From positions 46,836,244-46,900,243 of the forward strand of contig CM060177.1 of the NCBI GenBank assembly GCA_030549775.1: 64,000 bases of DNA. Reading direction: 5' to 3'. The notes beneath the pieces are model-generated. The model did not search any database. It saw nothing but the letters and a program-made list of their open reading frames with translations, and had not been told where the DNA came from. The position numbers and the translations under genes were made by a program. Source of the stretch: Tamarix chinensis. Lineage: Eukaryota; Streptophyta; Magnoliopsida; Caryophyllales; Tamaricaceae. Of the stretch, positions 38,229 to 49,220 are shown one piece after another (positions within the stretch are counted from its first letter, which is position 1; each line of letters begins with the position of its first letter).

Positions 38229-38799
38229 GAGGAGGAGGAGGAGGAGGAGGATGAGGATAGGGGATATGGCTCGGAGTGTGATGACAGGTGGGGTGCAGAG
38301 TGTGGCAGGTAGGGCAGAGATGGTAAAGGTGAAAATGGAAGGAAGGAGTAAGGCAGGGAGGAGATCAAGGGTTGTAGGGTTAGAAAAGGGAAAAGGAAAG
38401 GATGTGTATGAGGGTGGTAGTGTAGGGCGTCTACCTAGGAAGGGAGGGGGAGGGTGGTGGTGTAGGGTGATGTAATCCCCCAAAAATTTCGAAAACCTAT
38501 ATTTTAATAAATAACTTTTATTTGAAATAAATTAGCTTTTAAAATTATTTAATTTAATTATTTTATTGATTTTAGAGTATCTAAATTTGGATAAGAGTAT
38601 TTAATAAATTAAAATTAAATATTTTGTTATTTATCATATTCTTTTATTTAAATAAATTTCCAAACTAGTATTTTACTATAATGATCCTTTTTAAGCCCAT
38701 ATATTTAATTATATTAAATTAAATTATTAAATAAACTTATTATCAAAAATATTACATCCTATTATTTTATAAATTTAATTATTTTAAAATTTTCCATTT

Positions 38800-39990
38800 T
38801 ACCCACTTTTCTTTTTCCCACTTTTTCTTTTCTTTCTCCTTTCCCCTATTTCTTTTTTTTCCTTCTTCCTGGCTTTGGGCCGCCGCACCCAGGGCAGCCC
38901 TTCCCCTCCCCCATACGCACTTGGGCCAGGCCTGTTCTCCCCCCAACTCCTCCTTCTCCCACGCACGGCACACCCAACCCGCCCCTCTTTTCCTTTTTTT
39001 CCCTGGATCGGCCGACTCCCCTTCTTTCCTGCGCCTGTCCAGCCACTCATCCAGCCTTCTTCTTTCCTTTTCTTCTACCTCTGCCCGACCTGCTCCCGTC
39101 GTCCATGCCAGCCCTGCGACTGCCTCCACCTGCCACCGCACCTGCTCCCTCTCCCTCTCTCTCTTCCCCCGTCATTTTCTTTCCTTTTTTGAGCCAAACC
39201 GGCTCTTGGACCACACCTCACATGCTCTCTCCCTTTCCTTCTTCTTCCCTCTCTTTCCCCTGCCAACCGACCACCATCTGCCACCCTTCGTCCTCTCGTC
39301 GACCAGCCACTGCCCCTCTCTTCTCCCTCTTCCTTTTCTTACCATCACCAGCCTTCATTCCCCATAATTTTCGAGGCCTTTCCTCCTTCCCCGAGCTCCC
39401 TCTTCTCTCCTTCCTTCTCCCCCCATTTTTCCCCGATTTTGATCGCTGTCGCCGACCGCCGCTTCCAACCACCGTTCCAACCCCCTGTGCCGCCTCCTAC
39501 CACCACTTCCTACTGCCCTGCACCACCACGCCGCCCCCTCGAGCCCTGCACTTCCTCCCTTCTCCACCTCTTTCTTTTTCTCCCCATTTTCCCCCTTATC
39601 GCCAAGCCACCTGCAACCGCCCCGTTCGCCGCCGTCCGACCACCTCTGCAGCCACCCAACCCACTGTTCGACGCCCTACAACCCCCTCTACCACCACCAT
39701 GCATTAGTTGGTTGAAAGCAACCCTTGAACCCCTCCATTTCCCCCCCCCCTATTTTCCTTCCTTCTCAGCCTCGCCCAGCCCGACAGCCATCTTTGCCGC
39801 CTTGCTGCCGCCATCTCCGCCGCCTTCTGCCGCCGTGAAACCATCCCTAGCCACCACCTACACCCCCTCTTCACTCCTGCACCATTCCCTTGCCTTGAAA
39901 CCTCCCCCACCTACCTCTTTTTCTAGCCTAAAGACACTAAACCGAGCCACCTCCTCCTCCCTTCTACCTTACCCCATTCGACCCTTTTTA
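38800..39990 (+). repeat. Polypyrimidine and CCNCC-rich zone
   Basis: The CT-rich and then CCACC/CCGCC-rich segment begins about 330 bp into the LTR. Frames of up to 208 codons occur in several registers and both strands; they are rich in Pro, Ser, Leu or Arg, Gly, Lys, and have no recognised domain. Confidence 0.7.
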
Positions 39991-40010
39991 CCCCATTATC
40001 CTACATGTGG

Positions 40011-40034
40011 CTCACGTTGTTCATGCAGCGTGAG
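40011..40034 (+). other. CTCAYG stem-loop (forward copy)
   Basis: The arms CTCACGTTGT and GCAGCGTGAG surround the loop TCAT; G-U pairs keep the stem at ten base pairs. Confidence 0.6.
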
Positions 40035-40689
40035 CTCCACATTGTTTTGGAAATTGTTTGGATAAATTTTGAGGTATATTAATGGTTAACTAAAGGGTTT
40101 TATTATTAAATATATTTTTATAAAGTTTTATCCTTTTAATTTCTTATTTCTAACATGATAATGATGGATATTATTTTTAGGTGTTGGTTTTGCTAATCAA
40201 AGCTTGAACCTTTAACCGGGATATCGGTAAGGCTTGATTTTTGCGGGATTAAGGTAATCATTAATCCTCCCTTAAACACATGAAAAAACATATGCTAGCA
40301 CATTAGGGATTTTATTATGATTTTATGCATGTTTTATGTGCCTAGCATGATATATATAGATGGTTGCTTATATTTATTGATAAAAAAGGAAAAGTATGAT
40401 AGCCTTTGTGCCATGTGTAGGTATGATAATTAAGGAAGAGTTTGATTATTGATGGAAATGTTAAATGCTTGTCTATGATGTATTATGTTGCTAATGCATG
40501 AACAATATTATTGTCTAAGGGTATTTTAGTGATATGCTTATGAAGTATGTGATATAATATATGTAGTTGCTAATGAGTATTATGTTGAATAATGACAAGT
40601 TAGTGGACTTAAATGAAAAGAATGAAGTGCTAATATTGGTATTTTATGTATTGGTGGTAAATTCATAAAAGTGGTGTAATAAAGGGGTT

Positions 40690-42090
40690 AAGTGAAAATT
40701 TTATAAGTGAAAAAAGTATTTTGGAAATTGTGCAGTAAAGGGGTATTTTGGTAATTTTGAAAGAAAGGGGTATAATGGTGATTCTGTAAGCAAAAGGGTA
40801 TTTTGGTAATTTCAAAAGAAAGGGGTGAAATGATAATTTTATAAGTAAATGGATAAAATTGTAAGTTGTGAGAAAGAAGAGTATTATGGTAATTTTGAGG
40901 TAAAAGAATAATATGGCAATTTTATGATTAAATGGTAAAATGATAATTTTATAAGTAAAGGGGTATTATGGTAATTTTTGGAGAAAAGGGTAAAGTGGTA
41001 ATTTTGGAGTCAAAGGGAAAAATAGTAATTTCATAAGTAAATGGTAATATGATAATTTTATAAGTGAATGGTGAAATGGTAATTTTATAAGTAAGGGGTA
41101 TTATGGTAATTTTGGGAGTAAAGGGGTAATATGGTAATTTTGGAAAAGAAGGGAAAAATGGTAATTCCGTGAGGAAAGATAAAAATTGTAATTTTGGATG
41201 TAAAAGGGTAAAATAGTAATTTGTAAGTAAAAGGAGTGTTATTGTAATTTTATAAGTAAAAGGGTATTGTGGTAAATTTTGTAAATAAAAGGATATTATG
41301 GCAATTTGGAAGTAAGGGGTAGAAGAGTAATTTTGTAAATAAAAGGATATTAGGGTAAACTTGGGAGTAAGGGGTAACTTGGTAATTATGATAACGCCGA
41401 AAGATAATTTGGTAATTAAATTATGATTATAGAAGGGCAATTGGATAATTATGATACTAGAGAAGGGTAATTTGGTAAATTAACCAATTAAAGGGCATTA
41501 TGGTAACATTAAATATGGAGAAGGGTAAATTGCTAATTATAATTATGAAGGAGGGTAAATTAATAATTGAAATTATGAAGAAGGGTAATTTGGGATTTAT
41601 GATAATTGAAAAGGGTAAAAAGGTAATTATAATAATTGAGAAGGGTAGAATGGTAATTATGACAATAGAAAAGGGTAATTTGGTAATCTAACCAACTAAG
41701 GGGCAATTCGGTAATTATGATAATGGAGAAGGGCAATTTGGTAATTAATCGACTAAAGGGTGAGTTAGTAATTATGTAAGCTACTAAAGAGGAAAATTGG
41801 TAATCATAATAGCGAAGATAGGTAATTTAGTAATTTATCCAATTGAAGGGCAAGTTGTTAATTGTAATAAAAGAAAAGGGCAAATTGGTAATCTAACCAA
41901 CCAAATGGGAGACATGTTAAGTGTAGCGATTATGAGGGGTGAATGGTGATCTAAAGAGTGTAGGAGATAACTTGGTAACCTAAATTGGATAAGGGGTAAT
42001 TTGGTAATTATGCAACCTAAAGGGTGATATGGTAATTTGTCAAGTAAGGAAGGGATGACTTAGTAATTATATAAGTAAGGGGTAGATAAG
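40690..42090 (+). repeat. AAGGGTAATTTGGTAATTAT minisatellite
   Basis: Dozens of units of about 30-45 bp are built on GGGGTA.T.TGGTAATTTT. It shares the core TTACCAAAATGCCC (reverse complement) with the 146 bp repeat of the outer copy and with 46440-47415. Open frames on it are artefacts. Confidence 0.85.
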
Positions 42091-42738
42091 TACTTCGCAC
42101 TTAACATGTCGTTGTGACTGTAGAATTTCATAATATGATTTAAATAATGTTGATTAGCCAAGTAAGAGTAATTGATAATTAGTATGGCCTTAATGGTTTT
42201 TCTGTGACAACTTGGATAACCGTTTGAATAAAAAATGATTAATGATATCAGAACGAATGAAAGCGAATAAGTATCTAATTATCATGCCTTTTTGTGATCA
42301 CCTTCATTAAGACACTAATACTTAAAGTGAAAGACATCGAGATCGGGAATGGTGACTCTTTAGGGGCCGCTACCCTAAAGACGTGGTTTAGTCCACGATT
42401 ATTCTGGTATTTGCTGGTGTGCATTTGTGCCCCAGCCAAGCCCTATATCTTACTCTATCTAGCTCTACTCACCTAGTTAGGGGGTATGCATACTTATGGA
42501 TTAGGTGTCCTTGTCGGTAGGGTACTGAGTAGCTTTATACACCAGTACGACCAGTGTACCTTTGTGTTCTTGGATTCGTAGTTGAAGGGTACTGAGTAGC
42601 TGATATGCACCGGTACGACCGGTGTACCTTTGTGTCCCGGGTTATCGATCTCCCAATCGAGGCAAATAAATATGATTGATGTGCTGATTAAAGAAAGGAA
42701 AGATACTATTATTGAAAGTGAAATATTAATGAGCCGGG

Positions 42739-43140
42739 CCCAGATGATTATGATATTGAGTACCGATCCACCGGTTATAATAGTGGTCCAGGAGTGTGTT
42801 GCCCTGGTATGTGATATTGAGTACCGGTCCACCGGATATAATAGTGGCCCAGGAGCGTTTTGCCCTGGATGATGATTATATGTGTTCCGGTCCACCGGCT
42901 AAAATAGTGGGGGTCCCGAGCTCAATAAAACCAGTTATGTATGTGAATGAAGTTATGGAAAAATACTAATCACTTATAGTAGAACACCATATGAGTCGGG
43001 GCCGGACCGGTCCACCGGCAAATAATAGTGGCCAAGAGTGTCTTGCCTTGGAGACCGGTCCACCGGCAAACAATAGTGGTCAGGAGCGTTCTACCCTGAG
43101 TGTATAATTTTTGGTCCATCGGCTATAATAGTGGGGTTCT
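42739..43140 (+). repeat. CCACCGG hairpin-module array (2 x 3), best preserved
   Basis: Modules carry GGTCCACCGG..ATAATAGTGG, with CCAC pairing to GTGG. Intervening stems are CCAGG/CCTGG (twice), CCAAG/CTTGG and TCAGG/CCTGA. The clusters are joined by GTAGAACACCATATGAGTCG. Confidence 0.8.
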
Positions 43141-43671
43141 CGCACTTACATGGATATAAAATATGAGATTGATTGAATGATGGTGAAATAATGGCTTAAG
43201 GGCTGAATGTATTGGTTTTACACTATGATATGGCTTAAGGCCCAAAGGTATCGATCGTGACTTATAACTTGTTATATATGTGGTCGTTATGTATGCATCT
43301 TTCATTACATACGTATATAGCTTGTATTATGTATTGCATTGCGGGCCTATTTTTAAGTGTGGTATTAAAGGGTTACTCAGTACCGTAGTACCGAAGGGAT
43401 TCCCTTCGTGGGGCCCTGCCTATTCAATGGGAAGTGCCCTTACAGGTCTTTTCAAGTGCTACTCAAGTGGACAACGGGAAAGAGAGTAAGGAATTATCCG
43501 GTATCGTTAGGCTTTTTCTCTTTTTTTCATTTAAATTCTCGGTTTTAAATGTATATGTTGTTACTGTAACCACCATTGGTGGATTTTATTCTCGTAACGA
43601 TTTGATGCGCTACTCTGGTTTATGTATGTTGAATTTCTTTCAAATTGTATTTCATTTTTTTCTTAGCCTTA

Positions 43672-43719
43672 GCGCTTGGTACTGGAACAGTATGAGTGAA
43701 CCGGTCTGGTACTAAGTGT
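43672..43719 (+). other. Conserved 3'-terminal LTR hairpin (forward nested copy)
   Basis: GCGCTTGGTACTGGAACAGT faces CCGGTCTGGTACTAAGTGT. Confidence 0.65.
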
Positions 43720-44428
43720 GGTGGTAATACTCCCAAAGTTCACGGTTTATTAATTTGCTTTCGCTAATTTCCTTTTAATTAACAATTTTTTAGTAGTGAA
43801 TTTTGGGGATGTTACAGTGTTTGACTAGGAAGGGAGGGGGAGGGTAGCATCGTAGGCGTGCAAAGGTGTAGGTTGTGTGCAGGAGAGGAGGAAGGTGTGC
43901 GCAAGGGGGAAGACTTGGGGCATGTTTGGTCGGGGAGCAAGAGAGGAAAGAAGGAGAGGAGGGAGATCGGTCCATGCATGGGAAAAAAAAGAAGGATAAG
44001 GGAGTTGGCTGGTCATGCGGAAGAGAAGGAGAAGAAGAAGAAATGGGAGTTAGGTTCGCTAGAGGGAAAAAGAAAAGAAAAAAGGGGGCATGGTTCGGGT
44101 TGGACCGAGGGAAGAAGAGGGAAGAAGAAGAAATATAAAAGGGAAAAGAAAGGAAAAGGAAAAAGGAAAAAGGAGAAGGAGAAAAAGAAAAGGAAAAGAA
44201 AAATAGATTTAGGATTAGGATTAGGAATTATATTAAAATTAGGTTATTGGAAAAATATTATATTAATTTATCCAAAAATTAGGGTATTAATTTTGGCAAA
44301 ATTATGGGTTTAGGTTTTATTTAAATAAAAAGAGTAAGATAAAATAATAAAAATGATTAAAGATTAAAATTTTTCAGATAAAAGGTTAAACATTTAAATT
44401 TGAGTTTATAAAAATTCAGAGTGTTATA

Positions 44429-44693
44429 ACATACATATTCCTTAATGCAACTAGCAGGTGTTCCATATGCCAACATACATATGGCTGCAATGCATTTCTA
44501 CAATGGTGAAAGCTTGTTTTTACCACTTGCACCATGCCTCATTTAAAAATATGGATACTGATTTATAATAACTTCAACAACAAGAAAGATCTTATTCTAA
44601 ACCTATAACAAAATTGAGTTTCATTGTTTGTTGGATTATCATAGAATTATATAATCGTTCACGAAATTCTTCACGACAATGTTAAATGTGTTC
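44429..44693 (-). pseudogene. PIF/Harbinger transposase remnant, N-terminal part
   Basis: On the minus strand the fragments HCREEFRERLYN, NPTNNETQFCYRFRIRSFLL and CIAAICMLAYGTPASCIKEYV appear in family order but in shifted registers. The last block (usually of the type QLAYGTAAD...EYL.IGE) continues directly into CIGKVMTL at 33513 once the LTR insert is removed. Another LTR begins at 44699 and cuts off the far N-terminus. Confidence 0.75.
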
Positions 44694-45223
44694 AATGCTG
44701 TAACATCCACATTTTTCTCAATTTTTGAATTTTATTTTGAAAGTAAAATGTAGAAAAAAATGAGGGATAATACTGCCACATTTATTATGAGGAGTGTGTG
44801 TATTCATCTAGCCCATGACATATGCAAGACTAAGCATACATACATAAAATAAGAAGAAACAATATTGTAAGGAAAAACTCTTTACATTATAAAATTTTAA
44901 TATATAGTTACAAAGTTAAATCACACTAACTAGAATTAAAATTAGAAAGTCCCAACACGAAACAAAATACCATAATCCCTACTCTTTAATTCCAACTCAA
45001 GCTTCAACAATATCCAAACCACCTATTCCACAACTAATAACAATAAAAACCATTCGATATAAAAAAAACAGAGTAAACACAACTAATCTAGGGCAAATAA
45101 CATGCTCAAACAATCAAACAATACACAAAGATGTAAAATTATGCACAACTAGCAATCCACATGTAATAACAATAACCTTCTTAAACAATCATATAATAAC
45201 CAAAGATAGTACATATAATGCAA

Positions 45224-45228
45224 CTATT
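45224..45228. repeat. Target duplication of 45229-49550, left copy
   Basis: CTATT here, CTATC at 49551-49555 (4 of 5 match). Confidence 0.6.
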
Positions 45229-45328
45229 TGTAACACCCTCAAAATTTACTACTAAAATTTTTTGTTTAATTAACATAAAATTAGTGGAAGCAAAATAATA
45301 AACCGTGAATTCTGGGGATATTACCGCC

Positions 45329-45376
45329 ACACTTAGTACCAGACCGGTTCACTCATACCGCTCCAGTACTAAGTGC
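45329..45376 (-). other. Conserved 3'-terminal LTR hairpin (reverse copy)
   Basis: ACACTTAGTACCAGACCGGT faces ACCGCTCCAGTACTAAGTGC, about 100 bp inside the LTR end. Confidence 0.7.
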
Positions 45377-45924
45377 TAAGGCTAAAAGGTGAAATAAAAT
45401 TTTACAAGAAACTTAAGCATATATAAATCAAAGAAGCGCAGTAAACAATTTACGATAGTAAAATCCAACAACGGTGGTTACAAAATAACAAATACATTAA
45501 ATTTAAAGAGATAAATTAAAACCCTAGTAGTTTCGGATAGTTCCTTACGTTCTTTCCCGAGGCTTACTTGAATAGCACCGAACACGACCTGCAAGGGGCA
45601 CTGCCCTTTGAATAGGCAGGGGCCCCACGAAGGGAACCCTTCAGTACTACGGTACTGAGTAACCCTTTACATGCACACTTAAAAGCAGGTCTGCATGTAA
45701 CACATGAAATACTACTATATCCATACATAACGACAGGTGTAAACATAATATTCAAACCCACGCATTTAGTACATAAAGTCATGAAGAAATTCCATCACGT
45801 ATAAATGATCAAGGCCACACATAAAGTATATACGTATTCCAGATTAATTATTTAATTAAGCCTTTTTATCGGAAGTCGATGCACACCATGCCTTTTATCG
45901 AATCCATGTAAGTACAGGAACATC

Positions 45925-46285
45925 CTACTATTTTAGCCGGTGGGCCGGTCACTTGCAGGACAAAGTCCACACCACTATTATTCGCCGGTGGATCGGTCAC
46001 TTATAGGGCAGAACACACCTAACCACTATTACTAACCGGTGGATCGTCTGGTTCCTGCTCACATGGTATTCCACTGTAAGTAATTAGTATCTTTTAAGTG
46101 TCTTTAGCACACTCTGATTTGTGTTTATTGAGCTCGGGTCACCCCACTATTATTACCTGTGGGCCGGTCACTTGTGGGACAAAGTCCACACCACTATTAT
46201 TCGTCGGTGGATCGGTCACTTATAGGGCAGAATGCACCTAACCACTATTACTAACCGGTGGATCGGCTGGACCCGGCTTAATAAT
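45925..46285 (-). repeat. CCACCGG hairpin-module array, reverse (2 x 3)
   Basis: CCACTATTA..GCCGGTGGATCGG-type modules lie in two clusters joined by a CTCACATGGTATTCCACTGT link, mirroring the forward arrays. Confidence 0.75.
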
Positions 46286-46439
46286 CTTCCACTTTACATG
46301 ATTAGTATTTTATCGTATCTTATTCAACAGATTCCGCCCTAGACATGCATGGCTAACTCCAGCTATAAGATAATAGCATGTAGAGCACGATATAAAATTG
46401 TACAAGGCATCTAAGGTAAGTAAAACGCGTAACACATAG

Positions 46440-47415
46440 GCGGCCTTAGTTATACCCTTCCTCGGTTTAGGTTACCGAGCTATCTCCTACCCTTATTAAG
46501 CCACTAATCACACTTTGTAATTATTACACTTAATGTATTTCCCACTTGGTTAGTTAGATTACCAATTTACCCATTTCCTTTATTGTAATTAACAAGTTGC
46601 TCTTTAGTTGGTCAAATTACCAAATTACCCTTGTTCAATATCCTAATTACCAAATTACCCCTCACATTTATCATGTTTACCATTTTACCCTTTTTCCATT
46701 ATTAAATTATCAAATTACCCTTTAGTTATTTAAATTATTATTTTACCCTTCTTAATTATTATAACTACTAAGTTACTCCTTTCCATTTTCCACTTTTATC
46801 CCTCTTATTTACAAAATTATTATTTTACCCCTTTACTTCCAAATTTACCATTTTACCCCCCTTAACTTTCAAAAATTACCATAACACCCCTTTCACTTAT
46901 AATCTTATCATTTTATCCTGGATTACGGAATTACCATTTGACCACTTTAATTCCAAAATTTCCATTTTCCCTCTAATTACGAAATTACTATTTCACCCCT
47001 TTATTACAAGATTATTATTTTGCCTTTTTATTATAAAATCACCATTTTGCCCTTTTATTAGAGAATTACCATTTTGCCATTTTATTACAAAATTCCCAAA
47101 TTTCCCTTTTGTTACAAGATTACCAAATTGCCCTTGTATTACAAAATTAACAAATTATCCTTTTATTACAAAATTACCAAATTTCCCTTTTTATTACAAA
47201 ATTACTAATTTGTCCTTTTATTACAAAGTTACCAATTTGCCCTTTTACCTTTTATTAAAAATTTACCAATTTGCCCTTTTATTACAAAATTACCAATTTA
47301 CCCTTTCGTTACAAAATTACCAAATTGCCCTTTTATTACAAAATTCCCAATTTACCCTTTTATTACAAAATTACCAAATTATCCTTCTATTTACAAATTT
47401 ACCATCTCACCCCTT
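46440..47415 (-). repeat. TTACCAAATTGCCCTTTTAT minisatellite
   Basis: Units of about 28-35 bp made of AAAATTACCAAATTGCCC and TTTTATTAC are most regular at 47000-47400. The two open frames over it are repeat artefacts. Confidence 0.85.
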
Positions 47416-48089
47416 ATTACTCCACTTATATTAAATTATTATTATTACTACATAAATTGTTAATATTAACACCTTATCTACAACTCTTATAATTAATACA
47501 ACAATTAATAGCACCCATATACATATTAGGCCATATTCTTTTACAAGGTACATTAATAAAATCCCCTAAGGCTCACAAAACATTAATCATGCATTAAGAT
47601 CACAATAGCATAATACAACATGGATAATACTTAACATTTTCATTAATAACCAACTTCTACCTTAAACAATATCTCCAAATATAGCACATAATCTATCATA
47701 CTTCCTTTTCATCAACCAACACAAGAAAACATATATACTATATTAACAACATATATCAAGCATAATACACATTAAAAATGCCTAATGTGCTAACATACAT
47801 TAATCCATGAGTTTAAGCGGGATTTAACAATTACCTCGATTCCTGTAAAAACGAACCTTACCGGTATTCTGGTTAAAGGTTCAAGCTTGATTTACCAAAA
47901 CCAATACCTAAAAATAATTCAAGACTTATTACATTAGAAATTATGAAATCATAATATAAGACTTTAACAATTAATAGAATAATTAACTTAAAATATACCT
48001 TAAAATTATTAAACAATTAGATTAAGAAATGCAGAAAATCATGCTGCTAATGCAGCATGAGCTGCATGCAAAGAAATGAAAAGGAGGGG

Positions 48090-49220
48090 GCTCAAGGTGG
48101 TGGAAATATGGAAAATGGGTATTTTCGGGTTGGTGGTTTGGGGCTAAGAAAAGGAAATGGCGGGGAAGGATTTGGGGCAAGGGAATGGTGCAAAAGTGGA
48201 GAGGGGGTGTAAGTGGTGGTCGGGGAAGGGTTGAAGGCGGCTAAGGGTGGCGAAGGTGGCGGTCGAAGTGGGTGTCGAGATGGGGGCTGGTGAGGAAGGA
48301 AAAGTGAGGGGAAAAACAAGGGCCTGTAGGTGGTGTTTTCGGCCAAAGGAGCATTAGGGGTGGTAGAGGGGGGTGCAGGGAGTAATAAGGTGGCTCAGGT
48401 GGTGGTGGAAGCGGCGGGACGGCGGCGAAATGTGGCGGTGCAGGTGGTTGCCGAGAAGGGAGGGAGAGAAGAGAAAAAGTGGAGAGGAGGAAGAAGGGGG
48501 CTGCGGGGTGGCTTGATGGGGGCTGTGATGGCTCGAGGGTGAGGTAGAGGGTGGTAGGAGGTGGTTCGGGTGGTGGTTGAGGCAGCAGTAGCGGCGGATA
48601 ATGGCTATGAAACAAAAAATAGGGGAGAGAGGGAGGAGAAGAAAAGAAAGAAGAGGGGGTCAGGGAGTTCGGGAAAAGACGCAGCACGGGCAGGGGAGGA
48701 GCAATAAATAGAAGAGGAAGAGAAGGTAGGAGATATGGATCTCGAGGGGTGGTTGTAGGTGGTAGGGGAATGGTGTTGCAGGGGTAAGAAGGGGTATGGC
48801 AATGGCAGGGAGAGGGAGACAGGGATGGTGGGATCAGGATGGGCAGAGAAAGCGACGCGAGGGGGAGAGAGAGAGAGAGATGGGGGAGGTCAATGGGGGA
48901 TAGGGAGTTGTAGGTTGGGTGGCGAAAATGGTGGAGGGTGGCCGGATTATTACCAATGATGGAGGAAGAAGAAAGAAAGAGAATCGGGGAGGGGCTGGGT
49001 GCGAGCGAGCAGACCGGCCGAAGGAATGGAGCGGGCTGGTCCGGTCAAGAAAGAAAGGAAGAAAGAAAGAAGGGTGGCGCAGGAAAGGCAGGGGAAGACT
49101 GGGTCGTAGGCCCAATACGCCAGGGAGAGGAAGGCAGGCCACCGGCGGCCCAAGGAAGAAAAGGAGAAAGAAAGAAATGAGAAAAAAAGAGAAAGAGAAA
49201 AAGGAAAAAGGAAAAGAAAA
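48090..49220 (-). repeat. Polypurine (reverse polypyrimidine/CCNCC) zone
   Basis: This is the GA- and GGTGG-rich counterpart of 38800-39990. Frames of up to 148 codons on both strands have no domain and are compositional. Confidence 0.65.

Larger units (their letters stand above)
38471..43816 (+). mobile_element. Forward solo-LTR-type repeat nested in the reverse copy, 5346 bp
   Basis: It starts TGTAATCCCCCAAAAATTTC and ends TTTTGGGGATGTTACA. In order it holds an AT-rich lead, a polypyrimidine and CCNCC zone (38800-39990), a stem-loop (40011-40034), a minisatellite (40690-42090), an 67 bp duplication with a palindrome (42516-42640), hairpin modules (42739-43140), paired stem-loops (43380-43410) and a terminal hairpin (43672-43719). 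No gag or pol was found. Unlike its sisters it lacks a matching 5 bp duplication (GGTGA before, GTGTT after). Confidence 0.8.
33515..44428 (-). mobile_element. Reverse solo-LTR-type repeat interrupted by a forward copy
   Basis: Read on the minus strand it begins near 44428 and ends TGTTATA at 33515. Its own sequence is 33515-38470 plus 43817-44428, about 5.57 kb; the middle is the forward copy 38471-43816. It shows the terminal hairpin (33606-33652), hairpin modules (about 34530-35190), a 146 bp tandem repeat (35390-36950), a stem-loop (37372-37395) and the polypurine zone (37400-38470, continuing at 43817-44220). It inserted within a codon of the Harbinger transposase. Its start is decayed relative to other copies. 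Confidence 0.8.

Noticed and set aside
37445..38483. Proline/serine/leucine-rich frames up to 205 codons
   Set aside because: They are products of the polypurine zone of an LTR; several registers are open at once and no domain exists.
38779..40065. Frames up to 208 codons resembling proline-rich cell-wall proteins
   Set aside because: Same compositional cause as above; homologous LTR zones do not preserve any one frame.
40949..41440. 163-codon repetitive frame rich in ITKLPF-type words (likewise 47210-47492)
   Set aside because: It is a translation of minisatellite units; the unit length does not preserve the frame across the array.
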